A stretch of DNA of 64,000 nucleotides from Platanthera guangdongensis (taxonomy: Eukaryota > Streptophyta > Magnoliopsida > Asparagales > Orchidaceae), in NCBI GenBank assembly GCA_039583875.1, contig CM077162.1, positions 111,444,589 to 111,508,588 on the forward strand, given 5' to 3'. The notes under the pieces are model-generated. The model saw only the letters and a program-made list of their open reading frames with translations. It had not been told where the DNA came from and searched no databases. Below are positions 1 to 11,630 of the stretch, one piece after another (within the stretch, counting starts at the first letter, position 1; each line of letters starts with the position of its first letter). Position numbers and translations under genes: made by a program.

Positions 1-18
1 AATAAATCTCGTCGTTAG
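1..18 (+). pseudogene. rps19: 3' end of plastid rps19 (last five codons and stop)
   Basis: The first 18 bases read in frame 1 as N-K-S-R-R-stop, which fits the basic C-terminus of plastid ribosomal protein S19. Its place just upstream of rpl22 is the normal plastid order. Only the tail is in the window, so the state of the rest is unknown. Bases 19-190 are the AT-rich rps19-rpl22 spacer, with no ORF. Confidence 0.6.
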
Positions 19-190
19 TCGTTCTGCTAAGTATTCATGCGAAAAGTCTTAAGAGTCTTTATCTTAGAGTAAGAGTATAGGTATAGTATTTTATTTTTAT
101 AGTATACTAAGACTTAGACTTTTCTTACTTATCTTATACTATACTTCACCTAGACACTTATCATTCATTGGCAGGGGAGAACTTTATTTT

Positions 191-568
191 ATGATAAAAA
201 ACGAAAATTTGGAGAAATCGGATTCGGATAAAGAAGCAAAAGTGTTAGCTAAACATATACGTATGTCTGTTTTCAAAGCACGAAGAGTAATTGATCAGAT
301 TCGCGGACGTTCTTATGAAGAAACACTCATGATATTGGAACTAATGCCTTATCGGGCATCATATCCAATTTTAAAATTAGTTTATTCTGCAGCAGCAAAT
401 GCTAGTAATAATATGGGTTTGAATGAAGCTAATTTATTTATTAGTAAAGCTGAAGTAAATGGAGGTGCTATTATGAAAAAGTTAAGACCCCGGGCTCGAG
501 GGCATAGTTATATGATAAAAAAAACCACTTGTCATATAAAGATTGTTTTAAAAGAAAAATCAACCTAA
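191..568 (+). CDS. rpl22: Plastid ribosomal protein L22, NUPT copy with open frame
   Basis: This 125-codon frame is recognisable as L22 of the plastid large ribosomal subunit, which lines the exit tunnel and binds 23S rRNA. The central part has the family signature: [16 protein letters not shown] near residue 19 and the basic loop [12 protein letters not shown] near residue 95. It starts at the ATG after a plastid-like GGGGAGA leader and ends in TAA, with no frameshift or stop. It precedes rps3 by 68 bp, as in plastids. Because the neighbouring rps3 and rpl16 are broken, this is most likely an unexpressed nuclear copy that has not yet picked up a lesion. No transit peptide is fused to it. Confidence 0.88.
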   Translation: MIKNENLEKSDSDKEAKVLAKHIRMSVFKARRVIDQIRGRSYEETLMILELMPYRASYPILKLVYSAAANASNNMGLNEANLFISKAEVNGGAIMKKLRPRARGHSYMIKKTTCHIKIVLKEKST

Positions 569-636
569 AAAATATAATTTAAATTCCTATTTAAAAATAA
601 AAAATATATGGATGTAAAAAAAAAATATATAAAAAT

Positions 637-1291
637 ATGGGACAAAAAATAAATCCACTTGGTTTCAGACTTGGAACAACTCAAAGTCATCATTCTTTTT
701 GGTTCGCAAAACCAAAGGATTTTTCCATGAATTTACAAGAAGATGAAAAAATAAGGAATTGTATTAAGAACTATGTACAAAAAAAAAATAGAATATCCTC
801 AGGTTTCGAAGGAATTTGCCTATATGGGGATTCAAAAAAGAATAGATTTGATTCAGGTCATAATCTATATAGGAATAGGATTTCCCAATTTATTAATAGA
901 AGGACGAACGCGGGGAATCGAAGAATTACAGATGAATGTACAAAAAGAGTTTCCCCGTAGACTCAACATTGCTATAACAAGAATTGAAAAGCCTTATGGA
1001 CAACCTAATATTCTTGCAGAATATATAGCTTTACAATTAAAAAATAGAGTTTCGTTTCGAAAGGCAATGAAAAAAGCTATTGAATTAACTGAACAGACGG
1101 GTATAAAAGGAATTCAAGTGCAAATTGCAGGGCGTATCGACGGAAAAGAGATTGCACGTGTTGAATGGATCAGAGAAGGCAGAGTTCCCTTACAAACAAT
1201 TCGCGCTAAAATTGATCACTGTTCCCATACAATTCGAACTATATATGGAGTCTTAGGCATAAAAATTTGGATATTTGTAAACCAAGAATAA
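637..1291 (+). pseudogene. rps3: Plastid ribosomal protein S3, frameshifted NUPT copy
   Basis: The frame opens with [13 protein letters not shown], the usual start of plastid S3 (small subunit, mRNA entry region). It stays in frame to the SSGFEG segment and then reads nonsense to a stop at 960. The expected protein resumes one frame over from about 829 and runs to 1291 through the KH-type region and the C-terminus VLGIKIWIF. The shift is one extra base within about 815-828. Near 948-960 the resumed frame also seems to lack a few codons seen in typical plastid S3, and near 870 it has an odd short insertion. Total length is otherwise normal (about 218 codons). The lesions show that this copy is not the functional plastid gene. 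Confidence 0.88.
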
Positions 1292-1462
1292 AATAATAAT
1301 AATGGACCTTTTTTATCTCGCCATTATGCTCAGCGATAGAAAATTTTAGAAACTATTTTTTTATTTATTCTTTTTTTTTGTTAAGATAAAAAGAACAATT
1401 CTATTTCTATAAGGTTGAATAAAAATTTGATTTACACTATATTTATATTTAGTAGAATTGCT

Positions 1463-3041
1463 ATGCTTAGTGTGTGACTCGTTAATTTTTTCTTAAAACT
1501 TTATAGTTGAGAATAGAGATAAAAAAAGGCTGAACCCACTATAAACTTAATAACTATGAAAACTAAAGAAACTCAAAACTAATAACCAACTTATTGCTTC
1601 GTATTGTCGAGATCCCAAGAAACAGTCACTATATGATTGAATCGATCATATAATTGTAGCAACTGAAACTCTTTTCATAAAAAATAAATCTTATTATGAA
1701 TTGTGAAACAAAGAAAAGGGATGTGGAAAAGGCGGAAGGATGATAGAAAGAGAGAATAAAGATCTCAATGATATATGATTCCCATATGTATGGTTTATGA
1801 AGAATCACTCCATAAAAAAGGCAGTGTGATAAAGCATCAACATCAATATGAAATTATGAAATAAAGATACAAAATATGCGATTACAATATAATAATAAAT
1901 ATACAAAAAAAAGAGAATAAATAAAAAAATTCAATTTATATAATAAATATAGACAATATTGTCTATTATCTATCTAATAAGCTAGAAAAATAAGATATCA
2001 AAGATAGAAAAGATATAAAATAGATGAATAATTGAATCGAGCTTCGAGTTAAGAAAAACGGAGTAGATTTACTCGTAAACAAATAACATATTTTGTTGGA
2101 AGCTCCATTGCAGAGTTCAGGCCTAAACATTAATGGAGAAGCTATTGGAACGATGGAACCTATGATTACATAGGATTTTTTTTTTGAAAACGAATTAATC
2201 CTAATTATTAACTGGGTAGGATGGCGAAATGAACCAAGAAATAAATGAAGGAGGAAAGAGTCAATATTCGCCCGCGAACACTTTATTTATTTTTATGAAA
2301 TTTAACAATTTCATTTATATTTCATATAGCAAATTAGCAAATAACTTTTGGCATGATTCAATAGAGGTAAAGTTAAATACTTTTTCAAATTTTATACTGA
2401 TAAAAGAAAGAAACATCATATATAAACAAACATGCCCCAGTTATCTACTTATATATATCTCCCTATATAACAGTAACAAATTCAATAATAAAAAAAAATT
2501 AATCTATTTTTTTATAGAATGAAATACATGTCTATATGTAAGATTATTGAATCATTTCATTCGCGAGGAGCTGGATGAGAAGAAACTCTCACGCCCGGCT
2601 TTGCAGTAGAGATGGAATTGAGAAACAACCATCAACTATAACCCCAAAAGAACCAGATTTCGTAAACAACATAGAGGTAGAATGAAGGGAATATCTTGCC
2701 GAGGCAAGCATATTTGTTTTGGCGGATACGCTCTTCAAGCACTTGAGCCTGCCTGGATCACAGCTAAACAAATAGAAGCAGGGCGAAGAGCAATGACATG
2801 ATATGCGCGTCGTGGTGGAAAGATATGGGTACGTATCTTTCCCGACAAACCTGTTACAGTAAGACCTACGGAAACACGCATGGGTTCGGGCAAGGGATCT
2901 CCCGAATATTGGATATCCGTTGTAAAACCGGGTCGAATACTTTATGAAATGAGTGGAGTATCAGAAACTGTAGCCAAAGCAGCTATTTCCATAGCTGCAT
3001 GCAAAATGCCTATACGAACTCAATTTGTTATTTCAGGATAG
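1463..3041 (+). pseudogene. rpl16: Plastid ribosomal protein L16, two exons, in-frame stop
   Basis: Exon 1 is the nine bases ATGCTTAGT at 1463-1471 and is followed by a group II intron. Exon 2 is 2643-3041, beginning with codons for P-K-R-T-R-F-R-K and ending I-S-G-stop. The spliced length of 135 codons plus stop is normal for plastid L16, which helps form the tRNA and peptidyl-transferase region of the large subunit. Codon 56 reads TGA (2799-2801) where the family has Arg (CGA), and the next codon is TAT instead of the usual Asn. A CGA to TGA change is what cytosine deamination in nuclear DNA would give. The C-terminal half ([18 protein letters not shown]) is well conserved. Confidence 0.88.
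1472..2642 (+). other. Group II intron of rpl16
   Basis: The intron starts with GTGTGACTC right after the 9-bp exon 1 and ends AC just before exon 2. It is 1,171 bp long, typical for the plastid rpl16 intron. Domain V is visible at about 2568-2600 as a short hairpin with arms around GATGAGAAGAAACTCTC, and domain VI follows to the 3' splice site. Domain V carries a few transitions against the usual form (for example GAGCTGG where GAGCCGG is expected), consistent with decay in the nucleus. There is no maturase ORF, as is normal for this intron. The small ORF at 2229-2522 lies inside the intron and is not a gene. Confidence 0.85.
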
Positions 3042-3175
3042 GTAAACAAAAGTAATATTGATAATGAAAAAAAACCCGGGTTTATTTATCTCTGGACAGA
3101 CAATATTTATTTTTTCACTTACATTGAAATAAGTGAATCTAGGAACTTTTGGTAAGCAAAATGCCTACATTATAC

Positions 3176-4004
3176 TCCCGTGACCTAGGGCGTGTACTTT
3201 GAAATTTTTGCCTATAAATAGTAAGCTGTTGTATGAGTTCCTGTTCCATTTTTTTTGAACCATTTTGTGTAGGGGCTTTGCTGCTTGATGTATTCAAAAG
3301 CCTTGTAAGGGAATCCCCCCCCCCTCTCTTTAGCTTTTATTTTAGTTCCTTTGTAACTCGTGTTTTACTTAATAAAATGTGTGTTTTTCTTCTCTTTATA
3401 TGGTTTTGGAATGGATATGAGCGCCCTTCTTTATGCAATCTTATTTTTTCTTTTGTTTTTCTTGTTTTATTTTTCTATGTGTGTGCGCGTGCATGAGAAT
3501 AACTTGTTCATTTTATGTTTTCAATTTCATTTTTGCTTACCTTAGCTCTAGGTTTCCTTTTTATAGTTTTGTTTTTAATTTAGTTTTTCCTTAACTTCAT
3601 TTAGACTTAGCTTTTTATAGCCTTTTATGCATTCCTATAAATCTGTAAAAGCATTTTCAAAGTGGTTTTCATTTTTCTCAAACTTAGATTTTCATTTTTA
3701 GGTCGTAAAATTTATCGTTCTTTTTTACTTTATTTCCACTTTTTTAGCACTTTTGCGGAGTTATAAGAATGAATATATAGTCATTTTAATTTTTCAAGCA
3801 CTTTCATTTTGCGTTTATTTGCAAAACTTTTTTCTCCTTTAATTTTTATTTTGTCTTTTTATGCATTTCTACCAAATTCTAGCGGTAGAAATGTAGTTGT
3901 TTTAATTTTTAGATATTTTTTTTTCAATTTTTTTCGTATGTGTGCGTGCGTGTATGAGATAATTTTTATAGTTTTTTTAAATTTCTAATAGACTGTGTGT
4001 GCGT
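3176..4004. other. Non-coding T-rich DNA
   Basis: This is T-rich sequence with long T runs and no coding signal. The short ORFs are low-complexity Phe/Leu-rich translations of T tracts. No element ends or gene features were recognised. Confidence 0.6.
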
Positions 4005-4122
4005 ATTTCATTTCATGAAGAGTGTGTGTGTGCGCTTCATTTCGGTAGAGTGTGTGCGTGTGTTTTATTTCAGTAGAGTGAGTGGAGTTTTTTATTTCAG
4101 TAGAGTGGGGTTTTAATTTCTG

Positions 4123-4124
<2 letters not shown>
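4005..4124. repeat. Degenerate minisatellite next to a GT microsatellite
   Basis: Four to five imperfect copies of a unit around TTTATTTCAGTAGAGTG are interspersed with short GTGTG runs. The unit is roughly 35-40 bp. It leads directly into the pure GT run. Confidence 0.7.

Positions 4125-4176
<52 letters not shown>
4125..4176. repeat. (GT)26 microsatellite
   Basis: This is an uninterrupted run of 26 GT dinucleotides. It is followed at about 4206-4222 by the perfect inverted repeat TCATGAC-tag-GTCATGA. Confidence 0.97.
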
Positions 4177-4178
<2 letters not shown>

Positions 4179-6059
4179 CAACTAGAACCCTAGGAGTTTG
4201 TTTTGTCATGACTAGGTCATGACAAAACCATCAGAAGCTCTAAACCAAGTGCGCAATGCCCAAGGTGAAAATAATCACCTTGGTTTGCCTATAGCTCATC
4301 CTAAACATTTAGACCTAAGGTTTGACTTTATGGCTACAACTTGATCCCATGACTCTGCCACAACACCCCTAACACCTTGGGTACTCCATAGGGCCAGTAA
4401 GGACCCACTGTGGGCAGTCAAAGTTGTTAAGTTGACCTAAGTCAACCTTAACCCTAAATGAGTCAAACTAGCCTACTTAGGGTCAATTGACCTTCACTTA
4501 GCCAAGTGGACCCCACCCATGCCCTCTTAACCCTAAATTGCGGTCAATGGGTCACTAAGGACCCATTTGGGTGAATCGCAGTGGCTAAGTTGACACAAGT
4601 CAACTCTAGGGTCAAAGTGGTCAACGTGCCCTTACTAACGGTCAAGTGACCTCCAAGGTACCAAGTCAACCCTACCCAACCCTACCTAGACCTTAGGGGA
4701 GTCCAATGGGTCACCATGGACCCATTGATGGCAACTCAAAAGGTCAAATTGACCAAAGTCAACCCAAGGCTACGTCAAGTCAAACTTAGCTCAAAAAGGG
4801 CTAACCCAAGCTCAAGCCCCTAGCCACTTGGGCTAACCACTCCCTAACCACTTTATAGTAGCTTAGTGGGCTGTATTTAGGCTAGTGTCAGATATAATTC
4901 GGCCATGAAGTGCAGGAGAGAGAAAAATCGAAATTCCTCTTTAATGGAGGAGAGAGAAAAGGAGCTAAAGGCCATTCATGGCATAGGGAGTCCAAAGGCC
5001 CTTCTTCTTTGCTTGCTTCATCTCCCCTAACAGCTCTGAGGAGATAAGAGCTTTTTTAGCCTTTTTCATTAATTGGATGCTCAGAACCACCATGGATGAG
5101 AAATCCTATTCATGGCCATTAATGGTGTCATGAAGGAATGCCCTTCTCCTCCCTCCATTAAGGGCTAGGTTCAACTCCTTTGGGGAAGAGGAGAAGTTTA
5201 TAGTCATATCCTAGATGGATTAAGCTCACATTCATCCTCCACTACCATGGGTGAAATTCACCTTAGTGGGGCATTAATGGCCACCACCAACTATACCCCT
5301 CCCCTCCCCCCATTTTATCATTTTAAAAGCTTCACTGGACTTCAAGCTTTTGTTTCCACACCTGCCCCGACGATCCCGATCAACTTCACTGTACAGTTGC
5401 AGAACTCCGGAGACTCCTCCACCACCAATGGCATCCCGGCGATCGACGCATCTCCAGGCCACAAGCAAGGTCCTCCCCTTCTCCTTCATCCATGGGTAGA
5501 TCATAGGACTCAATAGGAATAAGAATCGGGCTAATTTGATCCCGATCGAGTGGAGTTTCTCCATGATTTTTTCATGAAAATCATCTTGTCAGGTTCGCCC
5601 GAATAGGCCCCTCCGGCGGCTGTGCCGCCGCCTGGCAATAGCCACCACCTCAACGGAGGTGGTGGTGGCGGTGGCCAGCCAGGGAGGTGGCCGGATGGCC
5701 GGCAGTGGCAGCTGGAAGAGGCTCTAGGACGGGTAGATCTCACCCATCAGCTGGTGGTTGAATATGACTGGCAGCCGCCCGATCTGCATCAAGATTAGTG
5801 CAGGGATCATATGATTTATATTTTAATTTATTCATTTTTTGTTCCTTATAATCGGTTACTTTTGGAATTAATTTAAAAATATTAGATTCTCAACCAGAGA
5901 AAGTGGTCAACTTAAATATTGTAGCTCTATGGGTCTACTTTAATTTAAAATTGGTTTCAACCTATTTGGATTTTAGGTTGCAGCATAACACTCATTTTGG
6001 TGGGGTCTATACCTAGGGTTAGACAGAAACTAAAATGAGTGACCCCACTTCATCCCTTG
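4177..6059. other. Unassigned intergenic DNA with a TTGAC/GTCAA cluster
   Basis: No gene was recognised. Between about 4415 and 4790 there are 18 copies of the pentamer TTGAC or its complement GTCAA by hand count, some as palindromes such as GGTCAATTGACC near 4481-4492. From 5590 to 5720 the sequence is GC-rich with short inverted repeats (GGCGGC-tgt-GCCGCC and CCACCTC-aacg-GAGGTGG). The ORFs at 5247-5516 (+) and 5274-5743 (-) are proline- or glycine-rich overlaps on opposite strands with no recognisable domain. Some of this may be old LTR sequence. Confidence 0.5.
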
Positions 6060-7629
6060 TCCAAATGACCTGTTTGGAAGTATTAGAGCCTTCATGGATT
6101 TCACTAACGACGCTACGTCAAAGGGATGGCCCTGATTTGCTGCACCTTTATAAAAGAACTGCGAAAGGGGAATTGCATGACTTTTTGATTGATGACATGG
6201 GTAATTTGAAGTACCGCGACAGATTTTGCATTCTCGCTATTGAGGATATCCGAGTTAAGTTGTGCAAACAGGCACACGGTTCTAGTGTTTCCTACCACCC
6301 CGATTCTACTAAAATGTATAAGGATCTAAAGCAAATCCCATGGTGGTACGGTATGATGGGCGATATAGCTAAGTATGTATCAGAATGTTTTACTTGGAAG
6401 CGAGTGAAGCCGATCATGGTAGGCCTGGAGGCAATTTAACACCCTTAGAGATTCTGAGTTTGAAGTGGGATAACATTTCAATGGATTTTATCACTGGGTT
6501 GCTTGGATCTTCCTAAGGACATGATTCTGTTTGGTTTATAGTGGACAGATTTACGAAGTGTGCTCACTTTGTGCCGTTTAAGATCGATTACTCCATGAAG
6601 AAAATAACTGAATTATATTTCGATGAGGTAGTCAGGTTACATGGAGTTCCTATCAGTATTGTATCAGATCAAGACTCCAGGTTTACGTCTCGCTTTTGGA
6701 AGTGTTTACATGAAGGATTGGGTACTGATCAGAGGTATTCCATCGCTTATCATCCGCAGACTAATGGTCAAACCAAAAGAGTAAATCAGTTTGTGGAAGA
6801 TATGATCAGATGTTATATTTTGGACCACGGAGGAGCGTGGGATGAGAGTTTGAGACTAATGGAGTTTGCATACAATAACAGTTATCAAGAAAGTTTGAAA
6901 ATGGCCCCTTTTGAGGTTTTGTATGTGAGGCATTGCAGAACTACCTTATTTTGGGCCGACGATGGTGAGAGACCATTGTTGTGTCCTAAATTGTTAGAAG
7001 AAATGGTTGTTTTTGTAAGGCAAAATCGAGGGAAGCTTTAGATAGCTCAAGAACCCTATGAGAAGAATGTCAATCGGCGTAGGACCGATTTGAATTTTGT
7101 TGTTGGGGACATGGTGTTTCTTAAGGTTTCCCTGATGTCTAGTGTCAAAAGGTTTGGTAAGAACAATAAGTTGCACCGGAGGTATGTGGGATCATTTAAA
7201 GTTGTAGAGCGGATTGGTATGTCAGCATATAGGCTGGATTTGCCTGCAAGTTTTCCTATTGTGCACGATGTTTTTCACGTGAGACAATTGCAAAAGTGTG
7301 TGCTAAGAGACAGGTAAGTTCTTGATGTTGTGCCCCAATTGGAGCATAATATTTCTTATATGGAAGTTCCTGTTCGTGTTTTGGATACTCAAGATCAGGT
7401 ATTACGAAGGTTGACAATACCGATGTTTTAGGTTTTGTAGAAGAACCAAGACGTGGAAAGTGCGATTTGGGAGTTGGAGTCAGCTATGAGGGAGTCTCAT
7501 CCTCACCTGTTCTCCTGACGTTTTAGTAACTGTTTTCTTTGTTAGCCTATGATTGCTTTTATTCTACTTTGGATTTGATCCTACGTATGTTAAAGTTTCA
7601 GGACGAAACTTCCTTTTAGGAGGGGTGGC
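6060..7629 (+). mobile_element. Decayed Ty3/gypsy element G1, 3' part of pol
   Basis: The fragment starts abruptly inside the RNase H-integrase linker. It holds the integrase zinc-binding region (about 6270-6420, HPDSTKMYKDLK, several Cys/His replaced), the catalytic core (about 6470-7040, including VDRFTK, SDQDSRFTS and YHPQTNGQT) and the C-terminal DNA-binding part (about 7080-7510, ending in a chromodomain-like ESAMRESHPHLF). Stops and frameshifts break the frame at about 6437, 6513, 7039 and 7315. Gag, protease and reverse transcriptase are missing. At 7600-7629 a purine-rich stretch (AGGAGGGG) precedes a sequence like an LTR start, so the end of the internal region is probably here. Its integrase is clearly different from those of D and B. 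Confidence 0.85.
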
Positions 7630-10600
7630 TATAATGCCCCTAATTTTTCGATATTTATATTTAATCCCGTAGTCATATAATTTTGGCATCAGGGCATTAC
7701 GTTGACGCTTGATTGACATGTGCCGTCATTAGAGGGTGGTTTTTGCTCTTTAGGTTTTCAGTGTGACTGGATTCAGCCTGTTTGCAAGATATCCTTGCGA
7801 GCCGGGTCTATTTTGGTGACTTGGTGGAGCCTTTTTGGGAATGCTTGTGTTTTGGCTTCGGGAGGTGTTTGCACGAGTTTATTTTGTTGGATTTGAATTT
7901 CAACTTCGCTGTTAGAATCGTAGCGTCGGTATTTAACAACGGTGCGAATTTCATTAAAATCCGAGTTGTTTTGGATTTCGGACCGTTTTGGGATTAATTA
8001 ATATTGAATGTAAAGTGTTATGATATTATTATAAATAATTATATGCGAATATAAGTAGCAAAAATTAGGTCATGCGGTTACTATTCACCTTCTTACCCAC
8101 CCGACAACGTCATTTATGCGGAAGTTGGACATCGAGTCACTCAAACCTATACCTAGGTCTTGTATAAAAATGGGAATTTTTGGAGATACATTTTCTATAG
8201 TTTTGGAAATTATTTAATAATCCTATGGTAAATTAATTAGGTGACCTAATTACCTCCAAACCCTCCCAAATTTTGGTGAGTAGTCTTTAGGTTCATCAGG
8301 AGGTTCTGTATAAATTTGCACCTCATTTTGAGTTGATTTGATTGGGAAATGAGCAGACCCTAGTTTTTCCCTAAAAAGGGTATTTAGGTCAAAAGTGCAC
8401 TTTTTGGATTTGGGTGGCCAAATCACATCAACAGATGCTGAAACTTTGTCCACTGGTTTGTTGTGACTAGGGACAACCTCCCATGGGTTATGGGGTGGTT
8501 TGGTGGAGGATTGCCCTAGGACCCAAGTTTAAACCCTAAGTTTGGACTTTGGGGGTTTGAGAAGGGCATATGTTCAAATGCTCTTGTATGAACTTGAAAT
8601 TTGGTAGAGAGGACACTAGTGTAGCTAAAGCCCTCTAGTGAAAATCTTAGAGGATTTGGAGAGGGTTAAACCCCTCAAAACCCTAACCCTAGTTTAGGTC
8701 ACAATCCTTAAAATTGAAGGATAAGTAATTAGAACTCTGTGAAAAGTTGTGAAACTTGAGTAGTGTGGTCATATTGTCATTATAAACCTTGGATAATTTT
8801 ATTGGGAATATCAGATCAATAATTTTAGTATCACCTTTGCAATACTAATATTAGCCCTAATTAATTATGTTTTTATTATGACCATAATATCAATTAGATG
8901 TTTATGAATTTGTGGCAGAGTGAGTTTTAGACCATTATGATAATTCATGAATTTTTATTGTAATTTTTTGATGTAAATTTTCAGTACTTACTTCACAAGT
9001 ATATAAATACAAGAATATGATCAATAATAGATTTAGAGATCCCTTTTTAATTGGAAAATTATGAAACTTGATCAGTAGTGTTTTTAGGTAAATATGCTCA
9101 TATGAGAATTTTATTAAAATTTTTAAATGAAAAATTATTGTACTTAGTTCATTAAACTATTAACTTGGATTATTATGAAAAATCAAGTTTAGAGTTCATT
9201 ATTCACTGCTAAATTATGAAACATGACCTGGAGTGTTTATATGTCTTTATATTCATCCTTGAATTTTCTAAGAATTTTTAGAAGTTTATTGGCAGTACTT
9301 GTCTCATTAATTTGGTTAATGTAGGTTTTGTTCAAAAATTATGTTTAGAGGTTTAAGTCTTACTGAAAATTTGGAGACCTTGAATTTACTAATAAATATT
9401 TGTCTTTTATTTATCATAATTTTTTGGAACATTTTGCATGCCTGAAAATAGTACTTCATGTTCAAACTAAGGCATTTGGATCACTTTGGAAATTATATAA
9501 ATTATCAAGTAAATTAGGAAAATTATAAACTTCTGGTTTTAGGCTAATCATGCCATGATAGACCTCCAATAAATATTATAGGGATTTTGGATAGTAATTT
9601 GGAGTACCTCCAATTGTGTACAGCATATAGCTTAGGATGGTCGGCGTTTAGTAAAAACTGCAAAAATCATAATATAGTGCAAAATGAACCTAGGGAGTTG
9701 GGATATAAGTGTATTGATCTAGAAAGTGAAATGAGATTATCATCGGGAGTCATGATGAGGAGTGGGAGGTTTGACAACTATTAAGAGGTGCTCGGGGTCG
9801 ACGAAACATCGTCTTCCCCATGGAGAGAGAAAGGGTCAAAATAAACTAGGGTTAGATCCAGTACAACATTAAAGAGATTGGAAGTTGGGTAACAACCAAT
9901 AAAAGTAAGTGTCTTGCGAAATGGAACAATGGGCTTCAGCAACCATCATAGTTCCTAGTGCTCTCGAGAGCCCTTCACGGGGAATACCTTGGGCAGTCCT
10001 GGGCTAACCTAAATGGTAGGAATAATAAACTTCAAGAGCAACTAGTATAGCTAGGGTTTCACATTCACACACCCCAGTAGCTCATGAGGTTGGTTAGGTT
10101 AGTTTGATTAGCCATCCGGACGGTAGGTTCAGAAGGTAGATGTAACATGCGGGATAGTCTGTGGAGACGGTGGCTCAGATGGATTTGGATACAAATAAGG
10201 TGGTGGGTCTTCGGTATTGGACGGTCATTTACAACGACGTCAATACATTGACTCGGCAGTGTGGGACACTTGGCCAAAGAAAGTATGGTGGATATGGCCA
10301 GCATAGTACGTGGAGACTATAGGTTGTGTCCTTCCAGAGGCATACATAAGGGTTAAGCCTGGTAGTGTGGATACCCCGCCTAGGTGTGGGGGCCCGACCC
10401 AATATCCCTGTATGCCACTATGGAGGTTCCTAGGAGTGAAGCTAGCTGCCCAAATAGGGGGAACTAAAGGACTGTGCGCATAGAGTCGTGTGCGTGAGTT
10501 GCACTTGCATTAATCATGGCATAACTTATCAGTACACCCATTCTTGCATACAACCGACACCCCTACGCATAAATTGGTATGAGACTTTTTATATGATGGG

Positions 10601-11337
10601 ATCCTTACAGAAGACCCCGTAACTTATATGTTTGTATGGGCATTCATATAAGTTAAGGTTACTTACTTCTTACTTTGTCTTTCTTATATATGATGTTTTA
10701 CTCTACTTGTTTACTTTACTGCTTACTATTGTAGAACTGCTATAACAGTTCCACCATCACCTTCTTTGCTTACTCTCCACCTTCATAGCTTCCCTTTCCT
10801 CCTCCCCGCTCGGTGCCTAGGAGCCATGGGATAAGAGTAGGGGATGATAGGACTTAGTCTTTATGACTAATGGTTTTCATACCACAACATTACATGGGCT
10901 CCGAATGGGAGACAGGGACCAGCAACACAGGGATAAGCACCAGCGGAGTACGGTGCGCATGGAGGTGGGCCAGTGTATTACCAGAGCACCAGCGATCATC
11001 TCCGTGAGTGATTAGTCTTTCCTATAGCTTCCACGAGAGATTGTAGAGAGGATCTGATGTACCGGGCTTAAGCCCGTTTATATTTCATTTGTACTGTTCT
11101 ATTGCAGTACTCTCTCTTTCCTATATTTATGTACTTGTTGTGGTTTCTTATTTATATATGATGTTTGTGGACTCAATCATATTTCAATTTATGATTATTG
11201 CTCTCTCTTTGATGATCGAAAAGGCCGGCAGAATCGACGTTTTATAGTGGCGGCCTTCCCGAGTGTCGGGGCCACCGTAAAATGACGGTTCTGGGCATAA
11301 GACCCCCAAGTTTGAAAAAGAAAAAAAGGGTCTTACA
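7630..11337 (+). repeat. LTR-like region between gypsy fragments G1 and D
   Basis: The left edge reads TATAATGCCCC after a polypurine tract, close to the TGTAATGCCCC start of other gypsy LTRs in this window. The right edge ends CTTACA and is followed at once by a tRNA-Met primer-binding site, the usual end of a 5' LTR. The 3.7 kb between may be one long LTR, or the 3' LTR of G1 fused to the 5' LTR of D. G1 and D belong to different families by their integrases, so two LTRs with a lost boundary are more likely. No ORF here looks coding. Only one copy of each LTR is in the window, so the inner boundary cannot be set. Confidence 0.5.
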
Positions 11338-11339
11338 AG

Positions 11340-11351
11340 GGGTATCAGAGC
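11340..11351 (+). other. Primer-binding site of element D (tRNA-iMet type)
   Basis: GGTATCAGAGC lies three bases after the LTR end and matches the initiator-Met tRNA 3' end used by most plant LTR elements. The preceding T of the usual TGG is replaced by G. Confidence 0.75.
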
Positions 11352-11630
11352 GAAACCTTGATCAAAAGAGAAGTAGTCCACAAACACCTTAGGCCACCCC
11401 CGCACAAACTTACTTTGCGGACAAACTAGCAGCGGAAGCAGTGGTGTGCCCATAAGGGAAATCACATGTAGAAGTTCATTTTTCTCTTTCTTTTATTCCA
11501 TTTGTACGTTATCTAACAAGTGGAATTTTCCTTGTATCCTGCGACGGACCCTACTCCACAGCAGGGGACACCTCAGGCTCCGAATACATTTCCACCTCCG
11601 CCGGCTCCAGCTCCGTTTCAGCAGACGTAG

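Larger units (their letters stand above)
1..3175 (+). other. Nuclear insertion of plastid DNA (NUPT), S10-operon segment
   Basis: The segment keeps the plastid order rps19 end, rpl22, rps3, rpl16 exon 1, group II intron, rpl16 exon 2, all on the + strand. Base composition is strongly AT-rich, as in plastid spacers, and changes after about 3.1 kb. The rps3 copy has a frameshift and the rpl16 copy has an in-frame TGA, so this is not a working plastid genome. It adjoins dense LTR retrotransposons, which points to the nucleus; a plastid insert in a mitochondrial genome is the alternative but fits the neighbours poorly. The right edge lies in the rpl16-rpl14 spacer between about 3050 and 3200 and cannot be placed exactly. 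The left edge is outside the window. Confidence 0.9.

Noticed and set aside
637..960. Separate 107-codon gene
   Set aside because: It is the first part of rps3 before the frameshift.
2229..2522. Possible intron-encoded protein in the rpl16 intron
   Set aside because: The AT-rich ORF has no maturase features, and the plastid rpl16 intron normally encodes none.
1..3175. Functional plastid genome segment
   Set aside because: Frameshift in rps3, stop in rpl16 and fusion to nuclear repeats.
3985..4209. Minus-strand ORF of Thr-His repeats
   Set aside because: It is a translation of the GT microsatellite and its flank.
5247..5743. Possible short host genes on either strand
   Set aside because: Opposite-strand overlapping low-complexity ORFs with no recognisable domain.
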